From contig JAGLTP010000547.1 of NCBI GenBank assembly GCA_023135215.1, positions 1-15,731 on the forward strand: a DNA stretch of 15,731 nt, given 5' to 3'. A program made the position numbers and the translations under genes. The notes beneath the pieces were generated by a model. That model was not told where the DNA came from. It did not search any database and saw only the letters and a list, made by a program, of their open reading frames with translations. Positions 9,026 to 14,791 of this stretch are shown piece by piece (within the stretch, counting starts at the first letter, position 1; every line of letters starts with the position of its first letter). The DNA is from Candidatus Heimdallarchaeota archaeon (GTDB lineage Archaea > Asgardarchaeota > Heimdallarchaeia > Heimdallarchaeales > Heimdallarchaeaceae).

Positions 9026-9994
9026 TTATTCACCAGAAGAGAAATCGAAGGTATAATTCTCAATGAGAGGATTAGACAGAATTGAATCACTTATTTCTTT
9101 TATGATGGCTTGAAGATTCGGTGATGGCGTAAGAGAAAAGGATATTTTTGCGCTCTTACCTAATCTTACTTCTTCAACACCTTGATATCCCTTTCTTTGA
9201 AGGGATCTTAGAGTCACTTCTCCTGCAGGATCAAGAACTGATTTCTTCAGTTCAATTGTTATTTCTGCGGTAGATTTGATAGGAATCTCAGGATAGGATT
9301 CAATCTCTTCCAACCTTCGGAGAATATCTTCGTAATGTTCAATTACTCCACCTAAGTCTTTGCGATATCGATCCTTATCTTTTATTTCTCCTGTTTCTCT
9401 TTCCCATAATCTCATAGTGTCTGCAGAAATTTCATCTGCTATTATTAGTTCTCCATCATCTGTTCTTCCAAATTCGAGTTTGAAATCCACGAGTTTCAGA
9501 GAGATTCTCTTAAAAATTTCTGAAAGAACTTGGTTGACAGCTCTGGTTGTGGATTCCATCAAAGTGGATTCTTCTTTTGTTACCCAACCTAACTGAATAG
9601 CAATTTCCTTAGCAACTAATGGATCATGTAACACATCATCTTTCAAAAAATACTCTATAATCGGAGTCTCAAATTCTATTCCTTTGTCAACACCATATCT
9701 CTTACAAAAACTTCCAGCTGTGACATTTCGACATACGATTTCAACTGGTCTAATCTCGACTTTTCTACATATCATTTCTGTTTCATTCAATTGTGAAAGA
9801 TAATGAGTAGCAAAACCATATCTATTCAAAAGCTCGAACAAAATTACAGAAGTTTTGCAGTTGATTTTTCCTTTCTCAGCTAACTCTTCTTTTTTTACTC
9901 CATCAAAGGCTGATATTGAATCCCTAAAAGTTATCCTCACATTGTTATCCTCTAATAGAGTCACATCTTTTGCTTTACCAGAATACACAACCAA
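9026..9994 (-). CDS. purC/purS: SAICAR synthetase fused to PurS (PurC-PurS)
   Basis: Two proteins in one uninterrupted frame of about 322 residues. Residues 3-228 are SAICAR synthetase (step 7, CAIR + aspartate + ATP): GKAK at 6-9, SAFDG, RPVEIVCRN at 82-90, the KLVDFKLEFG segment and ADEISADTMRLW from 186. After a linker of about 12 residues, residues 241-317 are a complete PurS, the small bridging subunit of FGAM synthase (step 4), recognisable by ITIELKKSVLDPAGE and the following GYQGVEEVRLGK. No separate purS exists here, and purQ-purL follow immediately. The start is uncertain. GTG 10003 overlaps the ribosome site AAAGGTG (10001-10007). TTG 9994 has ideal six-base spacing, and GTG 9988 gives the family-like start MYSGKAK. 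First gene of the operon. Confidence 0.92.
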   Translation of the reverse strand: MVVYSGKAKDVTLLEDNNVRITFRDSISAFDGVKKEELAEKGKINCKTSVILFELLNRYGFATHYLSQLNETEMICRKVEIRPVEIVCRNVTAGSFCKRYGVDKGIEFETPIIEYFLKDDVLHDPLVAKEIAIQLGWVTKEESTLMESTTRAVNQVLSEIFKRISLKLVDFKLEFGRTDDGELIIADEISADTMRLWERETGEIKDKDRYRKDLGGVIEHYEDILRRLEEIESYPEIPIKSTAEITIELKKSVLDPAGEVTLRSLQRKGYQGVEEVRLGKSAKISFSLTPSPNLQAIIKEISDSILSNPLIENYTFDFSSGE

Positions 9995-10000
9995 CACTAG

Positions 10001-10007
10001 CACCTTT
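10001..10007 (-). promoter_or_regulatory. Ribosome binding site for purC/S
   Basis: The minus strand reads AAAGGTG here, the same GGTG core as the sites before purQ and purN. It overlaps the upstream GTG at 10003, which argues against that start, and stands six bases from TTG 9994 and twelve from GTG 9988. Confidence 0.55.
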
Positions 10008-10029
10008 TACAGCAATTTGCAAACTGTAA
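10007..10029. promoter_or_regulatory. Inverted repeat in the purine operon leader, candidate operator
   Basis: TTACAG (10007-10012) and CTGTAA (10024-10029) form a perfect six-base inverted repeat with an 11-base spacer that itself contains most of the palindrome TTTGCAAA (10016-10023). It lies between the minus-strand TATA box and the purC/S start, covering the expected transcription start and touching the ribosome site. It could be a repressor site or, as RNA, a hairpin beside the ribosome site. Another TTACAG stands at 10206-10211. Function is inferred from position only. Confidence 0.4.
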
Positions 10030-10050
10030 GCGTCCTTTTTCTGCGTGCGA

Positions 10051-10060
10051 TTTATATTAA
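10051..10060 (-). promoter_or_regulatory. TATA box of the purine operon
   Basis: The minus strand reads TTAATATAAA preceded by purine-rich AAAG, resembling an archaeal BRE-TATA element. Start of transcription is expected about 25 bases downstream, near 10030, giving a leader of roughly 25-40 bases to purC/S. No other comparable element lies closer, and the tight spacing of the following genes suggests this is the main promoter for all eight. Confidence 0.55.
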
Positions 10061-10154
10061 CTTTAATAAACTTTGCTACTTCTGATTTTATAGTATTCAA
10101 AAATCAATGGATAGAACTGTTTTATAAAGTGATTTAATGATTTTAAGAGATAGA

Positions 10155-10160
10155 TATAAA
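10155..10160 (+). promoter_or_regulatory. TATA box of the HTH-phosphoribosyltransferase gene
   Basis: TATAAA in the context AGATATAAAATTG. Transcription would begin near 10180-10185, about 70 bases before ATG 10256 and downstream of the alternative ATG at 10172. A second candidate TATAAA lies at 10123-10128 (TTTTATAAAG). Which is used cannot be decided from sequence. Confidence 0.45.
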
Positions 10161-10161
10161 A

Positions 10162-10177
10162 TTGCAGTATAATGCAA
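10162..10177. promoter_or_regulatory. Inverted repeat beside the plus-strand TATA box, candidate operator
   Basis: TTGCA (10162-10166) and TGCAA (10173-10177) form a five-base inverted repeat with a six-base spacer, immediately downstream of TATAAA 10155-10160, where a bound protein would block initiation. The TTGCA half-site is also contained in the TTTGCAAA palindrome of the purine operon leader, which hints at one regulator acting on both promoters. Inference only. Confidence 0.35.
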
Positions 10178-10255
10178 AAATCATGTAATTCATTTTTCAT
10201 TTGTCTTACAGTAACAACCAAAAAAATTAAACTATGTAACAAAAATGCATCAATA

Positions 10256-11035
10256 ATGAGTTCAGCTGAGAGCTATAATGATGCACAAGAAAAACTAATG
10301 ACATTAAATCTCCTTAAGATGGGTTTTAAAAATTTTGAGACTTTAGAAGCAATGAAGAATCACTTATCTGAAAGAGGAGTTGAGATTTCGATAGCAAATT
10401 TATCTCGATATATAAATGGTAAAGCATTACCTAAATCTAAGCTAAAGAATCTACTCTTAGAGGTTTTAGTAAATAATGAAGAACTAGGTTTAACCATAGA
10501 ACAATTAATCAACAGTCATATAGATGTATGGACAGATGATGCGGGAGATATTGGTGTAAACAACACTTACTTACTGAATGATTCCAAAACACTCAAAGCT
10601 ATTTTGTTCCTTGCTATCAAAAATGGTATTATTCCTAAAGATGTAGATAAAGTGATAACTGCAGAAGTTGATGGGATACCTATAGCTATGTCTCTCGCAC
10701 ATCTTTTGAACATAGATTGTGTTTATGCTAGGAGGAAGAAGCCTCTTGGAACATCAAGTTTTATTGCAGAAGACATTCAATCTACAGGATCAGGAAGAAT
10801 TGAAACTATCTTCTTTCCTGAAAAATTTATACGAAATAAAGAAAGAGTTCTAATTGTTGATGACGTTATTAGAACAGGAACTACACAGAGAGCTTTAGTC
10901 AATTTAGTGAGGAAATCAGGTGGAATCCCAACAAAGATTATTATATTAACAGGGATAGGCTCTCATTGGGAAAGGATAACTGAATTAAACACAATACCTT
11001 TCAAGGTTTTAAAAACACTAAATGAGAAAAAATAG
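10256..11035 (+). CDS. HTH-phosphoribosyltransferase protein, candidate purine regulator
   Basis: From ATG 10256 the protein has 259 residues. Residues about 28-58 look like a helix-turn-helix (LEAMKNHLSERG, then IANLSRYINGKALP, a form common in archaeal regulators). Residues about 100-255 are a type I phosphoribosyltransferase domain with the PRPP loop RVLIVDDVIRTGTT at 197-210 intact. This architecture matches the archaeal GfcR/PyrE-like group and is analogous to Bacillus PurR, which senses PRPP. Position supports a regulator: it is divergent from the purine operon and heads the purP transcription unit, 12 bases before the first purP paralogue. The frame is open back to ATG 10172, but those 28 residues are low-complexity, contain three cysteines and would precede the likely transcription start. 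It could instead, or also, be an adenine or other phosphoribosyltransferase enzyme. Confidence 0.8.
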   Translation: MSSAESYNDAQEKLMTLNLLKMGFKNFETLEAMKNHLSERGVEISIANLSRYINGKALPKSKLKNLLLEVLVNNEELGLTIEQLINSHIDVWTDDAGDIGVNNTYLLNDSKTLKAILFLAIKNGIIPKDVDKVITAEVDGIPIAMSLAHLLNIDCVYARRKKPLGTSSFIAEDIQSTGSGRIETIFFPEKFIRNKERVLIVDDVIRTGTTQRALVNLVRKSGGIPTKIIILTGIGSHWERITELNTIPFKVLKTLNEKK

Positions 11036-11047
11036 AGTAGAGTTCAC

Positions 11048-12130
11048 ATGATAAATAGTATACTTGATAGTTATGATCTTGAAGAAGTATCAATAGGAGT
11101 TTTAGCATCTCATTCTGCTTTGGATGTATTAGATGGAGCTAAACGAACCGGATTCAAGACTATAGCGATTTGTGAAAAGGGAAGAGAAGAACCTTATAAT
11201 CGTTTTTCGAGAATGATAGATAATCTAATAGTTTTAGACAAATATTCAGATATCTTTTCTATACAAGATGAACTGAAAGAAAAAAATTGCATCTTTGTTC
11301 CTAATAGATCATTTGTTGTATACTGTGGTTATAATCGCATTGAGAAAGATTTTCACATTCCAATGTTTGGAAGTAGAACATTGTTAAAAGTTGAAGAAAG
11401 GACAGGATCTCACACTTACTATAAAATACTCGAAAAAGCTAAAATAAGATATCCAAGAGTATTTGATTCACCAGAAGAAATTGATTGTCCTGTCATTTGC
11501 AAAATTCCACATGCTGTTCAAAAAGTAGAGAGAGGATTCTTCTTAGCAAAAGATAAAGAAGAGTTTCATCTAGAATTTGAAAAGAGAGTAAAGAGTGGAG
11601 TTATCAATGAAGAGGATTTACATGAAGCCTCTATAGAAGAATTCGTTTCGGGTGTTTCATTCAATTTCAATCTTTTCTACTCTCCTTTGCATAACAGAGT
11701 TGAACTTTTAGGGATAGATCGCAGGTTTGTAACAGATTTAGATGGAATTATCAGGATTCCTGCTAATCAACAACTTAAACTTGAATTAGAAGAGGAGATG
11801 AAGGAGATAGGAAATTATGCAGTAACACTCAGAGAATCAATGCTAAGATATGTTTATCCGATGGGTGATAGATTTATTGATGCTACAAAACATCTTTATC
11901 CTCCAGGAATTATAGGACCTTTTGCATTACAAACAATGATAACTAAGAATTATGAATTCATTGTTTTTGATGTTTCAATGAGGATGGGTGGAGGAACTAA
12001 CAGTTTTATGGGAATTGGGAGCCAGTATTCAGCAGTATATTGGGGAGAACCAGTATCTGCAGGTAAGCGAGTAGGAATGGAAATAAAATTCGCAATAGAG
12101 CAGAAAAGATTGCAGTACATTGTAACATAG
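11048..12130 (+). CDS. PurP paralogue with altered ATP-grasp loop
   Basis: A 360-residue member of the PurP (FAICAR synthetase) ATP-grasp family, alignable end to end with the gene downstream. It keeps the substrate motif SHSAL at 21-25, GIDRR near 222-226, LRESML near 261-266, GPFALQ near 290 and GGGTNSF at 314-320. It departs where canonical PurP has VPHGSF (here VPNRSF, 84-89, histidine lost) and the ATP-binding glycine loop KFPGA-GG-GYF (here CKIPHAVQKVERGFF, 151-165). The usual glutamate before the C-terminal motif is Asp308. The N-terminal extension of about 14 residues before the core resembles methanogen PurP. It may bind nucleotides differently, act on another substrate, or form a mixed complex with the downstream PurP. 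Lies 12 bases after the regulator gene, so probably co-transcribed with it. Confidence 0.85.
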   Translation: MINSILDSYDLEEVSIGVLASHSALDVLDGAKRTGFKTIAICEKGREEPYNRFSRMIDNLIVLDKYSDIFSIQDELKEKNCIFVPNRSFVVYCGYNRIEKDFHIPMFGSRTLLKVEERTGSHTYYKILEKAKIRYPRVFDSPEEIDCPVICKIPHAVQKVERGFFLAKDKEEFHLEFEKRVKSGVINEEDLHEASIEEFVSGVSFNFNLFYSPLHNRVELLGIDRRFVTDLDGIIRIPANQQLKLELEEEMKEIGNYAVTLRESMLRYVYPMGDRFIDATKHLYPPGIIGPFALQTMITKNYEFIVFDVSMRMGGGTNSFMGIGSQYSAVYWGEPVSAGKRVGMEIKFAIEQKRLQYIVT

Positions 12131-12144
12131 ATGTAACTCCTATT

Positions 12145-12185
12145 CTTAAGATTAAACAGTACCAGAATGACTTAAGCTTAAGATT
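12145..12185. repeat. CTTAAGATT direct repeats and CTTAAGCTTAAG palindrome
   Basis: CTTAAGATT occurs at 12145-12153 and again at 12177-12185, 32 bases apart (about three helical turns). The second copy is part of the perfect 12-base palindrome CTTAAGCTTAAG (12171-12182). They occupy the only sizeable gap of the plus-strand cluster, 126 bases between the two purP genes. They could bind a regulator of purP-guaA-pyrE or be chance AT-rich sequence. Confidence 0.45.
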
Positions 12186-12202
12186 TATTCATTTTTCTTT
12201 TA
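12184..12202 (+). terminator. T-rich tract, possible archaeal terminator
   Basis: TTTATTCATTTTTCTTTTA follows the end of the first purP paralogue by about 53 bases. Runs of T in the non-template strand terminate archaeal transcription without a hairpin. The neighbouring palindrome could add a stem. Read-through into purP remains possible. Confidence 0.4.
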
Positions 12203-12214
12203 CTTCCTAACCTA

Positions 12215-12227
12215 AAGAAATAAAAAA
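12215..12227 (+). promoter_or_regulatory. Possible promoter for purP-guaA-pyrE
   Basis: AAAGAAATAAAAA resembles a weak BRE-TATA element. A transcript starting about 25 bases downstream (near 12245) would have a leader of only about ten bases before TTG 12257, which fits the lack of a clear ribosome site there. Weak match, so uncertain. Confidence 0.3.
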
Positions 12228-12256
12228 CAGTCATTACGGCGTTGTCTTGAAGTATA

Positions 12257-13252
12257 TTGATAATTTCCACAGTGGGTAGCCACTCAGCACTGCAAATTCT
12301 TTATGGAGCTAAACAGGAAGGGCTTAGAACCAAAGTCTACTGCTTAAAAGGAAAAGAATCACTCTACGAAAGATATCTTGGAATAAAAAATATCGTGAGT
12401 ATAGATTCATATGAAGATTTGTTGGAAATAAAACCTGATTCTGGTGAGATTTTTATACCTCATGGAACCATAATCGCAACCTTAGATGAGAAGGCATTAG
12501 AGATTCCTATCCCTTTTTTTGGAAATAGAAAAGGGATGTTATGGGAGATGAAACGAGAGAAAAATCTTCATCTATTACAAGAATCAGCTATAAGAACACC
12601 AAAATCAATAAACGCAGAAAACATAGACCAACCTTCCATAGTTAAATTTCCCGGGGCAAAAGGTGGAGAAGGTTATTTTCTTTGTACGACATCAGAGGAA
12701 TTTAAGAGTAAAATTTCAAGCTTACTGGATGAAGGAAAAATAACAAAAAGAGATGTTCAAGAAGTTCAGATTCAGGAGTATATTGTAGGAGTTACAATGT
12801 ATCCTCATTATTTCTATTCCATAATTTATGATCGTGTGGAAATGTTGGGAATAGACAGGAGATATGAAACAAACGTTGATGCCCTTGGTAGAATTTCACA
12901 AGAACAGATGAACATAACACCATCCTACAAAGTAGTGGGAAATCAACCTTTGATTATTAGAGAATCACTATTACCTGATATACTTGATTATGGAGATAGG
13001 CTATTTGAATCATCCAAAAGGTTGTTCCATCCAGGATTAATAGGACCTTTCTGTATCGAATTAGCTTTAACCACTGATGAATTAGTAGCTTTTGAATTCA
13101 CTAGCAGAATTGTAGCAGGAACTAGTTTGTATGTAGCAGGGTCCCCCTATTCGAAAATACTTTTTAATGAAGAGATGAGCATGTCAAGACGAATTGCGAG
13201 AGAGATTAAAATGGCAATGGGCCAAAAACGATTAGAAGAGTTGTTGAGCTAG
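12257..13252 (+). CDS. purP: FAICAR synthetase, canonical-loop PurP
   Basis: Formate- and ATP-dependent ligase converting AICAR to FAICAR, the archaeal replacement for the transformylase half of PurH (step 9). The 331-residue protein has GSHSAL at 7-12, IPHG at 67-70 with the histidine kept, the ATP-grasp glycine loop KFPGAKGGEGYF at 130-141, GIDRRYE near 198-204, IRESLLP near 234-240, GPFC near 263-266 and the metal-binding glutamate in AFE at 278-280. The C-terminal motif reads RIVAGTSLY instead of the methanogen RVDGGTNSF. The start is TTG 12257, since MIISTVGSHSAL fits the family's beginning exactly; no ATG is available and GTG 12272 would cut the first strand. It lacks the longer N-terminus of its paralogue. 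GuaA follows 14 bases on. Confidence 0.9.
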   Translation: MIISTVGSHSALQILYGAKQEGLRTKVYCLKGKESLYERYLGIKNIVSIDSYEDLLEIKPDSGEIFIPHGTIIATLDEKALEIPIPFFGNRKGMLWEMKREKNLHLLQESAIRTPKSINAENIDQPSIVKFPGAKGGEGYFLCTTSEEFKSKISSLLDEGKITKRDVQEVQIQEYIVGVTMYPHYFYSIIYDRVEMLGIDRRYETNVDALGRISQEQMNITPSYKVVGNQPLIIRESLLPDILDYGDRLFESSKRLFHPGLIGPFCIELALTTDELVAFEFTSRIVAGTSLYVAGSPYSKILFNEEMSMSRRIAREIKMAMGQKRLEELLS

Positions 13253-13266
13253 CAAGAAGTGATAAA

Positions 13267-14775
13267 ATGGATAAGATAGGAATCTTTGATTTTGGTGGTC
13301 AATATTGCCATCTTATAGCAAGGAGGATTCGGGATCTTGGTGTCTATGCCGATATAATTTATGAACCAAGTGATGAGTACAAAGGTTTCATATTATCAGG
13401 AGGACCAGGAGATGTATATGCTGATCAAGCACCAAAGCTACCAGAAGATTTCTTTCTTGATGTCGAAATGCCAGTTTTAGGGATCTGTTATGGTCATCAA
13501 ATGATAGCACAAGCTCTTGGGGGGGAAGTTAAGGAAGGAGAAGAGAGAGAATATGGGAAAAAGATTGCTGAACTAGATACTAACTCACCGCTCTTTGTCA
13601 ATTTAGGTAAAAGAGAACAAGTATGGATGTCTCATTTTGATCAAGTAATTAAACTTCCAGACAATTATGAAATAATTGGTAAAACAGATATCTGCTCAAT
13701 AGCTGCTTATCAGAATTTGGAGAAAAACGTTTTTGGTGTTCAATTTCATCCTGAAGTTATACATACTCCTAGTGGAGATAAAATCCTAGATAATTTTATT
13801 AAAATAACTAAATGCAAAAAAGAATGGAAATTAGAGGGATGGGTAGAATCGAAAATAAATCAGCTTCAAAGTGAAATAAAAGATAAAAGAGTAATCATGG
13901 GTGTAAGTGGAGGAGTAGACAGTACTGTCGCAGCTGTTCTTCTGTCAAAAGCTGGTATTAATGCTCATTTTATCTATGTAGATACAGGTTTAATGAGGTC
14001 GAGGGAAACTGAAGAAGTATCCAACATCTTCAGAGATCTAGCTGTAGAAGATTTCCATGTAGTAGATGCAGAGGATGAATTTTTAGATAATTTAATCGGA
14101 ATTGTTAATCCTGAAGAAAAAAGGAAAATCATCGGAAGAAAGTTTATAGAATTGTTTGAGAGAGAAGCAAAAAAAATAGGTAATTTTGATTATTTAGGGC
14201 AAGGTACAATTTATCCGGATAGAATCGAGAGTGCTCAACCTAGTAAACATGCTAGTATCATAAAAACACACCATAATGTGGGGGGATTGCCCGAAAAAAT
14301 GTCGCTTGATTTGGTTGAGCCATTAAATGAGCTCTATAAAGATGAAGTTAGAAGAATAGGTAAGATGTTGGGATTACCTGAAAGATTTATTAACAGACAT
14401 CCCTTCCCAGGTCCTGCATTTGCAATTAGAATACTCGGTGAAGTAACCAAAGAGAGGGTGAAAATTCTTCGTAACGCAGATGCAATAGTTACTGAAGTAA
14501 TTGAAGCAAGTGGTCTCTACGATCAGCTTTGGCAAGTATTTCCAGCATTAATTACAGTGAAATCAGTAGGAGTAATGGGCGATAAACGCACTTATGAGTA
14601 TATGATTACAATCAGAGCAGTTGAATCAATTGATGCAATGACTGCAGACTGGAGCAAACTTCCTTACAACGTCTTAGAAGAAATATCAAATCAAATTATA
14701 AACAAAGTAAGTGGAGTAAATAGGGTTCTTTATGACATTACAAGTAAACCTCCTGGAACCATAGAATATGAATGA
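13267..14775 (+). CDS. guaA: GMP synthase, fused glutaminase and synthetase
   Basis: Converts XMP to GMP with ATP and glutamine. The 502-residue protein joins both halves. The N-terminal glutaminase domain shows SGGPGDVYA at 44-52, nucleophile Cys74 in GICYGHQM, and His161 and Glu163 in FHPE. The ATP pyrophosphatase domain has the P-loop SGGVDST at 214-220. The C-terminal dimerisation domain ends in the family's PPGTIEYE tail, preceded by HHNVGGLPE. Many archaea encode these halves as two genes, so the single chain is worth noting. Upstream GAAGTGAT serves as ribosome site. Only 14 bases separate it from purP and its stop lies within the leader of pyrE, so the three probably form one transcript. 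Confidence 0.97.
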   Translation: MDKIGIFDFGGQYCHLIARRIRDLGVYADIIYEPSDEYKGFILSGGPGDVYADQAPKLPEDFFLDVEMPVLGICYGHQMIAQALGGEVKEGEEREYGKKIAELDTNSPLFVNLGKREQVWMSHFDQVIKLPDNYEIIGKTDICSIAAYQNLEKNVFGVQFHPEVIHTPSGDKILDNFIKITKCKKEWKLEGWVESKINQLQSEIKDKRVIMGVSGGVDSTVAAVLLSKAGINAHFIYVDTGLMRSRETEEVSNIFRDLAVEDFHVVDAEDEFLDNLIGIVNPEEKRKIIGRKFIELFEREAKKIGNFDYLGQGTIYPDRIESAQPSKHASIIKTHHNVGGLPEKMSLDLVEPLNELYKDEVRRIGKMLGLPERFINRHPFPGPAFAIRILGEVTKERVKILRNADAIVTEVIEASGLYDQLWQVFPALITVKSVGVMGDKRTYEYMITIRAVESIDAMTADWSKLPYNVLEEISNQIINKVSGVNRVLYDITSKPPGTIEYE

Positions 14776-14780
14776 AAGAA

Positions 14781-14785
14781 GAGGA
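14781..14785 (+). promoter_or_regulatory. Ribosome binding site deciding the pyrE start
   Basis: GAGGA lies six bases before ATG 14792. The alternative in-frame ATG at 14768 overlaps the guaA end, has no comparable site upstream and would add eight charged residues, so 14792 is preferred. Confidence 0.6.
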
Positions 14786-14791
14786 CGAATC

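Noticed and set aside
9025..9090. Upstream extension of purQ with a hydrophobic, signal-like N-terminus
   Set aside because: It overlaps the purC/S coding end, PurQ is cytoplasmic and begins at MRIGITKFPG in this family, and ATG 9024 has a GGTGA ribosome site six bases upstream.
10172..10255. 28-residue N-terminal extension of the HTH-phosphoribosyltransferase protein, with three cysteines
   Set aside because: It precedes the likely transcription start from TATAAA 10155-10160, has no ribosome site and does not resemble the family; a metal- or redox-sensing tail is not excluded if the upstream TATA box at 10123 is used.
10256..11035. Second orotate phosphoribosyltransferase (pyrE duplicate)
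   Set aside because: It has an N-terminal DNA-binding motif and lacks the RPxxKEHG-type catalytic loop seen in the real pyrE at 14792.
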